Positions 24,501 through 32,293 of a stretch of DNA of 39,485 bases are shown piece after piece (position 1 is the first letter of the stretch; each line of letters starts with the position of its first letter). Position numbers and translations under genes: made by a program. Under the pieces are notes generated by a model. The model was not told the origin of the DNA. It saw only the letters and a list, made by a program, of their open reading frames with translations, and ran no database searches. The DNA lies in NCBI GenBank assembly GCA_910579925.1, contig CAJTVY010000033.1, positions 1-39,485 of the forward strand, read 5' to 3'. Source of the DNA: an uncultured Dorea sp. GTDB taxonomy: Bacteria; Bacillota; Clostridia; Lachnospirales; Lachnospiraceae.

Positions 24501-25790
24501 GTAAGGGAGAAACGGAATGAGAAACGGACGATCCATTCTTCTGCTACTACGAAGGTTCCGTTTACCCAGGAGATGCGCAAAAGCTATACCATCCTCTGCC
24601 CGCAGATGTCTCCTATTCATTTCGACCTGTTAGAGCCTGCATTTGCGGCTTCGGGATACAACATCAAGGTTCTGCCTAACGACAATAAGCAGGCGGTGGA
24701 CGTGGGATTAAAATATGTGAATAACGATGCCTGCTACCCTTCCCTTATGGTGGTAGGCCAGATTATGGAAGCCATCCTCTCTGGCAAATATGATACGGAT
24801 AAGATTGCCGTCATCATTAGCCAGACAGGGGGCGGCTGCCGTGCCTCCAACTATATCGGGTTCATCCGAAGGGCTCTAAAGAAAGCGGGATATGAACATA
24901 TTCCTGTCATTTCCCTTAATTTAAGCGGCCTGGAAGGCAACCCCGGGTTCAGGCTGACCCTTCCGCTTGTACTGAGGGGTATCTATGCGATCGTGTTCGG
25001 GGATATTTTCATGAAGTGCGTCTACCGGATCCGGCCGTACGAGGCTGTGAAAGGATCGGCGGATGCCATGCATGAGAAATGGTCCAGGGTGTGCAAAGAC
25101 TTTCTGTCCTCCGGGTATCCGTCCAGACACAGGTTTAAACAATTGTGTAAAGAGATTATCCAGGATTTTGACCGCAACATCGAAATAACAGATGTAAAGA
25201 AACCCCGTGTGGGAGTGGTCGGCGAGATTCTGGTGAAATTCCTGCCTGCCGCCAACAACTATCTGGTGGAACTTCTGGAAAGCGAGGGCGCCGAGGCCGT
25301 TGTGCCGGATCTTCTGGACTTCCTGCTTTACTGCTTTTACAACCAGAACTTTAAGGTATCGCATCTGGGCATGAAGAAGTCCAAAGCTTTCGTCGGTAAT
25401 CTGGGCATCAAGGCGCTGGAATGGTTTCGGGCGCCGGCTGACAAGGCATTTAGGGAAAGCCAGCATTTTGATCCTCCGGCAGATATCCGGGAACTGGGAA
25501 GAATGGCCTCCGAGATCGTATCCCTTGGCAACCAGACCGGGGAAGGGTGGTTCCTTACCGGAGAAATGCTGGAGCTGATTCATAACGGCGCGCCGAACAT
25601 TGTCTGTACCCAGCCCTTTGCCTGTCTGCCGAACCATGTGGTCGGAAAAGGCGTCATCAAGGAGTTAAGACGGCGGTATCCTGAATCGAATATCGTGGCT
25701 ATTGATTTCGACCCCGGGGCCAGCGAGGTTAATCAGCTTAACCGGATTAAGCTTATGCTTTCTACGGCCAATAAGAATATGGAAGATTGA
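21546..25790 (+). CDS. Giant 2-hydroxyacyl-CoA dehydratase activase/reductase fusion
   Basis: 1414 residues. Two ASKHA ATPase domains of the BcrAD/HgdC activase family lie in tandem: the first (about 8-260) has DIGSTTVK (D12), CAGGTG (C128) and RCGVF (C167); the second (about 321-600) has DAGSTTTK (D327), CSSGCG (C447, C451) and RCTVF (C486). The cysteines match those holding the bridging [4Fe-4S] cluster in HgdC. A four-cysteine patch (C608, C611, C615, C634) leads into a DUF2229-like part (SECYPAK, C724) and an HgdB-like C-terminal region (SFGCGLDA, NDACYPSL, QTGGGCRASNY). The family couples ATP hydrolysis to very low-potential electron transfer. Substrate unknown. ATG 21546 has AAGGAGTG at 6 nt; the longer frame starts inside the promoter. 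Confidence 0.9.
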   Translation: MSKNELYTLGIDIGSTTVKIAILDKNNDVAFSDYERHYANIQETLSDLLGRAIYKLGGIYASPVITGSGGLTLAAHLNVPFVQEVIAVSTALQDYAPQTDVAIELGGEDAKIIYFEGGNVEQRMNGVCAGGTGSFIDQMASLLQTDASGLNEYAKNYQSLYSIAARCGVFAKSDIQPLINDGASKEDLAASIFQAVVNQTISGLACGKPIRGHVAFLGGPLHFLSELKEAFVRTLKLDDRHIIAPNHSHLFAAIGSAMNSKKDRRVSLQEMQSRLEGRIKMEFEVDRMEPLFTTEADFHAFEKRHAKHQVPVKDLASYRGKAFLGIDAGSTTTKAALVGDDGTLLYSFYHNNEGDPLGTTITAIKDIYSKLPEGVEIVHSCSTGYGEALIKSALLLDEGEVETVSHYYAASYFEPDVDCILDIGGQDMKCIKIKNQTVDNVLLNEACSSGCGSFIETFARSLNYSVEDFAHEALFAQNPIDLGTRCTVFMNSKVKQAQKEGAEVADISAGLAYSVIKNALFKVIKVSSASELGNHIVVQGGTFYNNAVLRSFEKIADCEAIRPDIAGIMGAFGAALIARERYLDCEGTTMLSIEEIEALKYSTAMAKCKGCTNNCRLTINHFSGGRKFITGNRCERGLGKEKSDNRMPNLFEYKLHRYFDYTPLEGFEATKGVIGIPRVLNMYENYPFWFTFFHTLGFQVVLSPASTRKIYELGIESIPSESECYPAKLAHGHVQWLINQGIHRIFYPSIPYERNEFQQANNHYNCPIVTSYPENIKNNIDAIVNGEVDFIHPFLSLESEETVSYRLVEELSEKFSIPAADIRFAVHAAFTELEACRADMKKKGEETLEFLSRTGNRGIVLAGRPYHIDPEVNHGIPELINSYNIAVLTEDSISHLNPAERPLNVMDQWMYHSRLYAAANYVKLKDNLDLIQLNSFGCGLDAVTTDQVASILNDSDKIYTSLKIDEVNNLGAARIRVRSLLAAIRVREKRNEKRTIHSSATTKVPFTQEMRKSYTILCPQMSPIHFDLLEPAFAASGYNIKVLPNDNKQAVDVGLKYVNNDACYPSLMVVGQIMEAILSGKYDTDKIAVIISQTGGGCRASNYIGFIRRALKKAGYEHIPVISLNLSGLEGNPGFRLTLPLVLRGIYAIVFGDIFMKCVYRIRPYEAVKGSADAMHEKWSRVCKDFLSSGYPSRHRFKQLCKEIIQDFDRNIEITDVKKPRVGVVGEILVKFLPAANNYLVELLESEGAEAVVPDLLDFLLYCFYNQNFKVSHLGMKKSKAFVGNLGIKALEWFRAPADKAFRESQHFDPPADIRELGRMASEIVSLGNQTGEGWFLTGEMLELIHNGAPNIVCTQPFACLPNHVVGKGVIKELRRRYPESNIVAIDFDPGASEVNQLNRIKLMLSTANKNMED

Positions 25791-25800
25791 TTCTATAATG

Positions 25801-25827
25801 CAGGGGGCTGTCTATGGCAGCCCCCTG
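25801..25827. terminator. Bidirectional terminator between the activase and histidine kinase genes
   Basis: CAGGGGGCTG and CAGCCCCCTG form a perfect 10-bp stem with a 7-nt loop. The right arm and loop include the stop codon of the minus-strand kinase (25812-25814). Flanking T-tracts are weak. Confidence 0.75.
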
Positions 25828-27227
25828 TTACTGATTCTGATCCCCATCGTCACTTTTGCTCCTTTTGCCCGCGCATTCTCAATCACCAGATATCCTCCCT
25901 GGGCCGCCGCAAATTTTTCGGCAGTATGAAGCCCGATCCCATAATGCTTCCTGCTGCTGCGGCTGTGATCCCCTTGATAGAAACGCTCTTTGGCATGTTT
26001 TAAATCCTGTCCGGAAAATCCCGGTCCTTCATCCACAATAGAGACGGCCAGATATTCGTTCTCCTTGTCCGTGCTCATTTCCAGTGAAATCTGTATCTTC
26101 CCATCCGACGGGCTGTAATCCATTGCATTGCCTAAAATATTGTGAAATGCCCGCATGAGCTGATTTTTATTACAGAGAATCTTCCCTTGCAGATCTTTTC
26201 TATGAAACACAACCAGATAACCCTCTGCCGATGTCAGAAGCCTTGCCTGCTCCACAAAGCAGTCTGCAAGTTCCTCACAGGATAACTCGCTTTTTTCTAC
26301 ATAATCCCCGCCCTTCTTTACATGATCATTCTCTTCGGCGAGCAGTTCATTTAATATTGTCAGATATTCTTCTATCATTCCCACGCTCTGCAGGATATCC
26401 AGATCATACTCCCTCTCTTTTTCAGCAAGTTCTTCCTCTGCCAGCAGTTCTGCATTCCCCCGGATAACCGTAAGCGGGGTCTTGATGTCGTGAGCTAAGG
26501 CCGCAATCTGCTCTTCCTTGCTTTTCTCCAGATTCCACTGTCTGTAGAGAGAAGCCTTTAACGCTTCCTTCATCCGGTTCAGAGAATCCAGAACCTCTTC
26601 TACCTCTTTTAAATCAGAATGCTCTTGCTCAAATTCCAGATCCTGATTTCTGATCTTTGCCGTAACCTCGTTTAAAACCCTCAGCCTTTTCCTCATGTAT
26701 ATTCCAAAATAGCGCGATACTATGGCTGTATGAATGAGAAACAGAACGATAAAGGAAAGAACCAAAAGAATGTCCGGACTTGGAAGATATCTCTTTAGAA
26801 CTCCATTCCGAAACCGGGTGGATATTTCATATTTTACAATACAGATCTCTCCATTCCTGCGCAGAAAGAACCTGTAATATCCTTTTTGCCTTGCATATAT
26901 GTTGTTCTTTTGATACTGCTCCCACGCCTGAGTGGATTCTTCTTTGGAAAACGTACCATAAAGCAGGGTTCCGTCATATTCATATACCCCGTATGCGCAG
27001 TCTTCTGGCAGTAATTCTGCCGTGACCTGCGACGCTGCCCTGATCTCCTCTGCAGATTCATTAAGCTGCGCCTCCATATGATTAGCCGGAAGGACTTCTC
27101 CTGTTACGTCTAATATATAATAAATCATAAAAATCACAGTCAGCCAGAACAGGGCTCCCGCCGTGTAGAAAACCACATACTTCAGAAATACAGAAGTAAT
27201 CGTCTTTTCCCGCCTCTTTATCTCCAT
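25812..27227 (-). CDS. Sensor histidine kinase of the peptide-resistance cassette
   Basis: About 471 residues. Two membrane helices (about 15-38 and 151-171) bracket an extracellular sensor of about 110 residues; a HAMP-like linker follows. H-box AALAHDIKTPLTVIRGN (H246), N-box NKNQLMRAFHNILGNAMDYS, G1 VDEGPGFSG and G2 HYGIGLHTAEKF are all present. ATG 27227 overlaps the end of the regulator gene (ATGGAGATAA), indicating translational coupling. Gene order ABC transporter-regulator-kinase suggests it senses antimicrobial peptides, as CprK does in Clostridioides difficile and NisK/SpaK in producers; the ligand is inferred only. Confidence 0.9.
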   Translation of the reverse strand: MEIKRREKTITSVFLKYVVFYTAGALFWLTVIFMIYYILDVTGEVLPANHMEAQLNESAEEIRAASQVTAELLPEDCAYGVYEYDGTLLYGTFSKEESTQAWEQYQKNNIYARQKGYYRFFLRRNGEICIVKYEISTRFRNGVLKRYLPSPDILLVLSFIVLFLIHTAIVSRYFGIYMRKRLRVLNEVTAKIRNQDLEFEQEHSDLKEVEEVLDSLNRMKEALKASLYRQWNLEKSKEEQIAALAHDIKTPLTVIRGNAELLAEEELAEKEREYDLDILQSVGMIEEYLTILNELLAEENDHVKKGGDYVEKSELSCEELADCFVEQARLLTSAEGYLVVFHRKDLQGKILCNKNQLMRAFHNILGNAMDYSPSDGKIQISLEMSTDKENEYLAVSIVDEGPGFSGQDLKHAKERFYQGDHSRSSRKHYGIGLHTAEKFAAAQGGYLVIENARAKGAKVTMGIRISNRGLP

Positions 27228-27877
27228 CTGTATCCAATCCCCCATACCGTCTCAATAGGCTGAAATCCTGCCCGCTGGCACTTTGCACGGATATTTTTCA
27301 CATGTTCCGTGATCACAGAATTATCACTTTCCTTCTCGTAGCCGAATACATGCTCATAAATCCTTTCCTTTGAAAACACCTGTCCGTGATTCATCCCCAG
27401 ATATTCACAGATGGCATACTCGCTCTTAGTCAGTTCAAGGTCTGTGTCCCCATAACGCATCTTTTTCTCCTTCAGACAGAACCGGACGCCGTCTAATGAC
27501 ACGACATGCTTCTTCTCCCTGATCTCTCTGCGCAGATGGGCCGCCACCCGGGCGCGCAGTTCACCGATCCCGAAAGGCTTGGTGATATAGTCGTCCCCGC
27601 CAAGCCCAAGCCCTCTCATGATATCCGCCTCCTTCGTCTTAGCCGTCAGAAACAGAATCGGACAATCCACAAGATCCCGTATTTCCTCACACAAGGCGAA
27701 TCCGTCCATTCCTGGCATCATTACGTCCAGAAGAATTAACTGATAGTCTGAAAGCTTAAGCCGGTGAAATTCCGTTGGGTCTCCCAGTACCGTAACGTCA
27801 TATCCCTCTTTTGTCAATGCGTTTCGGATTAATTTCAGAATCTGCTCGTCATCGTCTATTGCCAGTATTCTTACCAT
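27218..27877 (-). CDS. OmpR/PhoB-type response regulator of the cassette
   Basis: 219 residues. The receiver domain has acid pocket D8-D10, phosphoacceptor D51 (LLDVMMPGMDGF), Thr/Lys switch residues in FLTAKTKE and ITKPFG; the C-terminal winged helix ends with …TEHVKNIRAKC and ETVWGIGYRW. ATG 27877 has GGGAGGG 7 nt upstream; a longer frame reaches into the upstream permease gene. It overlaps the kinase start. The likely target is the operon's own promoter, where 11-bp-phased direct repeats occur. Confidence 0.93.
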   Translation of the reverse strand: MVRILAIDDDEQILKLIRNALTKEGYDVTVLGDPTEFHRLKLSDYQLILLDVMMPGMDGFALCEEIRDLVDCPILFLTAKTKEADIMRGLGLGGDDYITKPFGIGELRARVAAHLRREIREKKHVVSLDGVRFCLKEKKMRYGDTDLELTKSEYAICEYLGMNHGQVFSKERIYEHVFGYEKESDNSVITEHVKNIRAKCQRAGFQPIETVWGIGYRWR

Positions 27878-27911
27878 TCTTTCCCTCCCTTTTTCTCTCT
27901 GCCTCGTCCTC

Positions 27912-28721
27912 TCAGTCTTTACACGGCCTTCCTTCATAATAGTGAAACCACAGCAGAACGCCGCACCATAGCAGAATCGTAACAATTACGCCGATAGCCA
28001 GATTTCCCGTCACAGATTTTTCAGCCGCCTTTGCGTCTCCCTTCCAGTATTGTATCAGAAATACACTCCATCTGCTACCCCACGCACAGGGGAAAAACTG
28101 CCACCGCCCCTCGCCAAGCCCGGTCAGAAACAGTGCGGAAATAACCAGTTCTGCCGTTCCTATGCACAGGGACGCACTTTTAGAGAAAGCAAGATTAAGG
28201 AAAAGATGAAGCAGATACAGATTCATACCGCCCATCGTCAGCACACCCGCCAGAGCCAGATAGTTTCCTGCCGACAGCACCATCCCGCCAGACATCAGCC
28301 AGAACCCTGCGGCGAATCCTAAAACAGCCAGAAGGATTGCTGCAAATCCCATCACTGAAAGAATCATCCATTTGGCAAGCAGTGGATTCCTGCGTACCGC
28401 CGCCACTCCAAGAAATGTCTGAAAATGCACTTTCTCTTCCATTTCTACAGACATGGCGCAGACTACACTGATCACCAGGGGAAGTACGATGGAAAGGGTT
28501 TCAATATAGCCGCACACTTTCCCCCAGGCGCTCCACGCCGCAAAAGAATAATAGGAAAGAAATACCAGAATTCCGGACAGAGGAATCAGTAGATGCAGCC
28601 ATGGAAGCAGGGTGTGACGCATTTTACAGATCTCTCCCTGTATATTCCGGTATAATTCCCTTTTTTTGTTTACATCATTGTATACAGTCTCTGCTGTTCT
28701 TCTCTTTTCATTTTGATACAT
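27912..28721 (-). CDS. ABC-2 permease, lantibiotic-immunity MutG/LanG type
   Basis: 269 residues, with about six membrane helices and a polar N-terminal stretch of about 33 residues before HTLLPWLHLLIPLSG, a motif typical of lantibiotic-protection permeases (MutG family). SVEMEEKVHFQTFLG at about 92-106 lies in the first cytoplasmic loop. ATG 28721 follows AGGAGAGG by 6 nt. It sits 14 bp after the partner permease. With the other two subunits it would expel peptides from the outer face of the membrane. No peptide or modification genes are in the window. Confidence 0.87.
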   Translation of the reverse strand: MYQNEKRRTAETVYNDVNKKRELYRNIQGEICKMRHTLLPWLHLLIPLSGILVFLSYYSFAAWSAWGKVCGYIETLSIVLPLVISVVCAMSVEMEEKVHFQTFLGVAAVRRNPLLAKWMILSVMGFAAILLAVLGFAAGFWLMSGGMVLSAGNYLALAGVLTMGGMNLYLLHLFLNLAFSKSASLCIGTAELVISALFLTGLGEGRWQFFPCAWGSRWSVFLIQYWKGDAKAAEKSVTGNLAIGVIVTILLWCGVLLWFHYYEGRPCKD

Positions 28722-28735
28722 GTTACACCTCTCCT

Positions 28736-29500
28736 TTACTTCTCCGTCTTTCGTTCAAACCACCTGCGCCCTGCAAACCAGAATAAAGCAAACCACAGAA
28801 GCGAGACAGTAATTCCGATCAAAAGCCCCTTCCTTTCCATCAACTCTGGCGAATAAGTCAGGCTGCCTGGTTCTGCCACCAGCCCGTTCGGAAGTATTTT
28901 CAAAACGATGCACATCATCCTTGCCGCAATCCCGCCCGGAAGCAGCATAAAGCAGGCGTGAAGTGAAAGTTCAATCGCACTAAAGCAATAGCTCCCCATA
29001 TGAAGGAACAGCATCGGAAACATGCCCAGCTTCTGCTGAAGAAGGAGGCAGAAGGGAACCTGCCACAGTGACGTTACAAATAGGATTACCACTGCCAGAA
29101 TCTGTTCAGATACCGATGGATTGATCCGAAGATTTTGCTGTATCACCCATACAGGCCCTGCACCAAAAAACAGCGTAACTCCTAAAAATACCAGTAGAGA
29201 AATCCCCATACATCTTAAACCGTACAGAACTTTCCCGTCCCAGACCGCTCCCATATCCACCGGAAGGACCAGAATGGGCCGGTCTTTCATCTTCTTGTCC
29301 AGGCTGCCTGTCACGGAACAGATAATTGCAAGCATTCCCGAAAATAAAAACATATACCACCAGTTATAACTGTTAATCGTAAAATACTCCCTGGACAGCC
29401 ATGCCGACAGGCATACGGTAATCAACGGCATAACCAGAATCAGTTTCCCCACAGATGTATGACGGTTCTTCAGCCTTTCCGCAAGATAATGCTTCCCCAT
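28736..29500 (-). CDS. ABC-2 permease, lantibiotic-immunity MutE/LanE type
   Basis: 254 residues with about six membrane helices. The start (LAERLKNRHTSVGKLILVMP) and the first periplasmic stretch EYFTINSYNWWYMFLF are characteristic of MutE/EpiE-type permeases. KMKDRPILVLPVDMGAVWDGK lies in the first cytoplasmic loop. The ATG directly abuts the ATPase stop, so the two are coupled. It acts with the LanG-type subunit and the ATPase. Confidence 0.87.
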   Translation of the reverse strand: MGKHYLAERLKNRHTSVGKLILVMPLITVCLSAWLSREYFTINSYNWWYMFLFSGMLAIICSVTGSLDKKMKDRPILVLPVDMGAVWDGKVLYGLRCMGISLLVFLGVTLFFGAGPVWVIQQNLRINPSVSEQILAVVILFVTSLWQVPFCLLLQQKLGMFPMLFLHMGSYCFSAIELSLHACFMLLPGGIAARMMCIVLKILPNGLVAEPGSLTYSPELMERKGLLIGITVSLLWFALFWFAGRRWFERKTEK

Positions 29501-30226
29501 CTATCTCACCTCCCTGTCATTATCTGATAAGAGTGTTTCCTTTGCCGCCGTCTTCATGAATAGTTCTTCCAGACGATCCCCATCGGGTATCCCGCCCTGA
29601 TATCCAAGCCTTCCATTCACGATGATCCCGATGTGATCCGCCGTCTGTGCAATCTCACTGAGTATATGACTGGAAACAATGACTGTAATCCCGTCTTTGG
29701 GGAATCTTCGGATCATCTGCCTAAGTTCCTGTATCCCGATGGGGTCGAGCCCATTAAGGGGTTCGTCCAGCACTAAAAGCTTTGGTCTGGAAAGAAGCGC
29801 AATCCCGATTCCAAGCCTCTGTTTCATTCCTAACGAAAATGCACCTGCTTTTTTCTTCCCCGTATCTGCCAGATCTACTAATTCCAGTACCGCCCGGATT
29901 CTTTCGTCCTGTATGCCAAGCAGTAACGCCCGCACTTTCAGATTCTCCCATGCCGACAGATTCTCATATACCGGCGGCGTCTCGATCAATGCGCCGATAT
30001 CCGCAAGGTCTTTTCTGCTCCATACATGACCATCAAATAGTATCTGCCCGTCTGTTGGGTGTAGGATTCCTGTCATCATTTTTAGCAGAGTGGATTTTCC
30101 TGCTCCGTTGGGGCCAAGAAGCCCGTATACACAGTTCCTGGGGACTGCGAGTGAAATATGATTGACGGCATGGTGATTACGAAATGACTTTGTAAGACAC
30201 TTTGTTTCTAAGATATTTTGATTCAT
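29501..30226 (-). CDS. ABC transporter ATPase, lantibiotic-protection LanF/BcrA type
   Basis: 241 residues. Walker A GPNGAGKST (38-46), signature FSLGMKQR (130-137), Walker B LLVLDEP (150-156), switch SSH. The Q-loop position carries glutamate (IETPPVYENL, E82); this E-loop is a known hallmark of lantibiotic and bacitracin export ATPases. It is the first gene of a five-gene operon. GGAGG precedes ATG 30226 by 6 nt. The family confers resistance to nisin-like or bacitracin-like peptides; which one cannot be told from sequence. Confidence 0.93.
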   Translation of the reverse strand: MNQNILETKCLTKSFRNHHAVNHISLAVPRNCVYGLLGPNGAGKSTLLKMMTGILHPTDGQILFDGHVWSRKDLADIGALIETPPVYENLSAWENLKVRALLLGIQDERIRAVLELVDLADTGKKKAGAFSLGMKQRLGIGIALLSRPKLLVLDEPLNGLDPIGIQELRQMIRRFPKDGITVIVSSHILSEIAQTADHIGIIVNGRLGYQGGIPDGDRLEELFMKTAAKETLLSDNDREVR

Positions 30227-30258
30227 ATGGTTTCCTCCTTATTCCCGTCTGTCCATGT

Positions 30259-30290
30259 TCTGTTTGAACAGATATTCATTCACATATCTG
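30259..30290 (-). promoter_or_regulatory. Two overlapping dyads in the cassette leader
   Basis: TCTGTT/AACAGA (30259-30272) and CAGATAT/ATATCTG (30269-30290) share bases and cannot form together. They lie between the promoter and the ATPase start. They could be an operator or a small switching leader; no known riboswitch is recognised. Confidence 0.35.
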
Positions 30291-30311
30291 TCACGAAACT
30301 ACAAGATAAGA

Positions 30312-30351
30312 ATAAGGCGGAATTATAAGGAAAGTATAAGGAACTATGAAG
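30312..30351 (-). promoter_or_regulatory. Promoter and direct-repeat array of the resistance operon
   Basis: Two exact 9-bp repeats TATAAGGAA (plus strand, 30324-30332 and 30335-30343) are phased at 11 bp, with degenerate copies on both sides (ATAAGG at 30312, ATGAAG at 30346). On the minus strand this reads TTC-N8-TTC, like the TCT-N8-TCT box of NisR. A possible promoter, TTCATA-17-TATAAT (30345-30350, 30322-30327), overlaps the array. OmpR-type regulators bind such phased direct repeats. Confidence 0.55.
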
Positions 30352-30381
30352 AAATTAAAAAACACAACATCCTGATAAGTC

Positions 30382-30416
30382 AAAAAATCGCAGAGGACAA
30401 ACCCCTGCGATTTTTC
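30382..30416 (-). terminator. Terminator after the nucleoside kinase gene
   Basis: AAAAATCGCAG(A)GG and CC(C)CTGCGATTTTT form a long stem with one mismatch and a 5-nt loop; an A/T-rich base gives T-tracts on both strands. It lies 36 bp past the kinase stop. Confidence 0.85.
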
Positions 30417-30451
30417 TGCCGCAAATTATATCCGAAAAGCTGCCGCCGCTT

Positions 30452-32161
30452 TTACACCTTAAAACATCCGCCCCCGATAAACTCTCTCAGCAGCGAATTA
30501 TCAGGCACATTCTCACTCCCGATCCCCACAAAGTAATCCAGGAATTTCAGCAGCCTCTTCGCCTCCAGATATTCCGGGCAGTTCCTGTCAATCCCGAAAA
30601 GAAGCGGCTCCACATAAATCTTAAGCACCGCCAGTTCATAGATCAGCGTTGAGTTGAACATAATATCCGCTTCCTCCTGGAACGGAAAGATAAATTTCTC
30701 TTCCCCTCTTCTGACCGACTGCCACATCTGTATGGTACGCTGGGCAGAAGAGCCTCTGGTCCTGGCATCCCTCACAATACGTCGAAGCAATCTTCCGTCC
30801 GTAGTGGGAATGCGGTCGTGCTCGTCAACATTTAACTGGGTCAGAGCACTGATATAGATCTTAAACTTATTTTCGTCCGGAAGATTCTCCGTCATCTTCG
30901 GATTCAGGCAGTGAATCCCTTCAATCACAAGCACATCATTCTCGTTCAGTTTCATGGTCTGCGCCCCATACTCCTTGTGCCCTGTCACAAAATTAAAGGT
31001 AGGAACGATCACTTCCCTGCCCGCAAGCAGTTCGTTGAGCTGCCGGTTGAACAGTTCCACATCCACGGCTTCCAGACATTCGAAGTCAAATGCGCCCGTC
31101 TCATCCTTTGGGTTCTCCTCCCGCTCCACAAAATAATTGTCCACAGCAATGGGCCTGGGCGTTAATCCATGCGCCCGAAGCTGTACGGACAGCCTGTGAG
31201 AAAATGTAGTCTTTCCAGAGGAGGAAGGCCCTGCGATCAGAATAAATTTCACTTCCGGGCGGGCGGCAATCTGCGTCGCAATCTCTGCAATCTTCTTCTC
31301 CTGCAGCGCCTCCTGGACCAGAACCACGTCATGAACTCCGTCTTTCGTAATCCTGTCATTGAGCGCCCCCACGGTCTCAATCCCCTGCAGATCTCCCCAT
31401 TGAACCGACTCTTTCAGCACATGGAATAATTTGCTCTGAGGTTCAAAGGGCGGAACCTCCTTAGGCGCAGATCTGACCGGCATCTGCACAACGAATCCCT
31501 CGTCATATAGATGAAGCGTGAAATATTTCAGATATCCCGCGCTTGGAACCATGTACCCGTAATAATAATCTTCGAATTCATTCATACTGTATATATTGAC
31601 CTTGGAAACTCTGCGGTAACGGAACAGCCGTTCCTTGTCATGCATCCCATGCCGCCCGAACAGGGCGATGGCCTCGTCCGTATTGACGGACCGCTTATAG
31701 ATGGGCATATCCATTTCTACCATCTCCCGCATTCTCGCTTCTACCTGGTCCAGAAACTTCTGATCTACGGTTACATCCCCTTCCACCGTACAGTAATACC
31801 CCTTGCTCACGGAAAAATGAATCCTTACTTTCCTGACCTTATCATGCCCGGCCACATCATACACCGCTTTCACCAGCATAAGCTTGATACTGCGCCGGTA
31901 CGTCCGATTTCCGATCTCTCCGGCAGACGTCTCAAACGCAAGTGTACAGTTTGATTTCACCCGTTTAAACAGTTCCTGCAGCTTTCCATTAACAAAAGCC
32001 AGCACAATATCGTCCTCATAATCCTTCTGATATTCCCCGGCAATCTCACGGTATGTAGTGCCTGCGGCATAAAGCCGGACCTCATCTCCGATCTTAACCT
32101 GATACACTTCCCCATTTACCAGATCGTCTGTCTCATAACAGCCACACTTCTTTTTGCTCAT
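30452..32161 (-). CDS. TGS-nucleoside kinase (uridine kinase-like)
   Basis: 569 residues. N-terminal half (about 20-230) resembles the TGS and second additional domain of threonyl-tRNA synthetase, but the HxxxH editing motif is not seen. C-terminal half is a uridine/phosphoribulokinase-type P-loop kinase: Walker A GPSSSGKTT (311-319), IAVDNYFVERE, VLVIEGIHCLN and a lid rich in arginine (RLLRRIVRDARTRGSSAQ). The fusion is widespread in Clostridia and Thermotogae; kinase activity on pyrimidine nucleosides is likely. GAGGTGATGAT precedes ATG 32161. Confidence 0.87.
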   Translation of the reverse strand: MSKKKCGCYETDDLVNGEVYQVKIGDEVRLYAAGTTYREIAGEYQKDYEDDIVLAFVNGKLQELFKRVKSNCTLAFETSAGEIGNRTYRRSIKLMLVKAVYDVAGHDKVRKVRIHFSVSKGYYCTVEGDVTVDQKFLDQVEARMREMVEMDMPIYKRSVNTDEAIALFGRHGMHDKERLFRYRRVSKVNIYSMNEFEDYYYGYMVPSAGYLKYFTLHLYDEGFVVQMPVRSAPKEVPPFEPQSKLFHVLKESVQWGDLQGIETVGALNDRITKDGVHDVVLVQEALQEKKIAEIATQIAARPEVKFILIAGPSSSGKTTFSHRLSVQLRAHGLTPRPIAVDNYFVEREENPKDETGAFDFECLEAVDVELFNRQLNELLAGREVIVPTFNFVTGHKEYGAQTMKLNENDVLVIEGIHCLNPKMTENLPDENKFKIYISALTQLNVDEHDRIPTTDGRLLRRIVRDARTRGSSAQRTIQMWQSVRRGEEKFIFPFQEEADIMFNSTLIYELAVLKIYVEPLLFGIDRNCPEYLEAKRLLKFLDYFVGIGSENVPDNSLLREFIGGGCFKV

Positions 32162-32238
32162 ATCATCACCTCTTTCTTTTCATTTTTCCATCTCTGCTCT
32201 TTTTCTCCGAAACCTCTCAGTCCCATAGATTCGTATAC

Positions 32239-32278
32239 CAAAAAACAGGGCGCCTGCCATATGACCCAGGACGCGCCA
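32239..32278 (-). terminator. Displaced terminator of the nif3-like gene
   Basis: On the minus strand GGCGCGTCCTG and CAGGCGCCC form an imperfect stem followed by TTTTTT. It is now about 130 bp beyond the nif3 stop, because the MITE-like element lies in between. Confidence 0.55.
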
Positions 32279-32293
32279 GTATACTGACACCCG

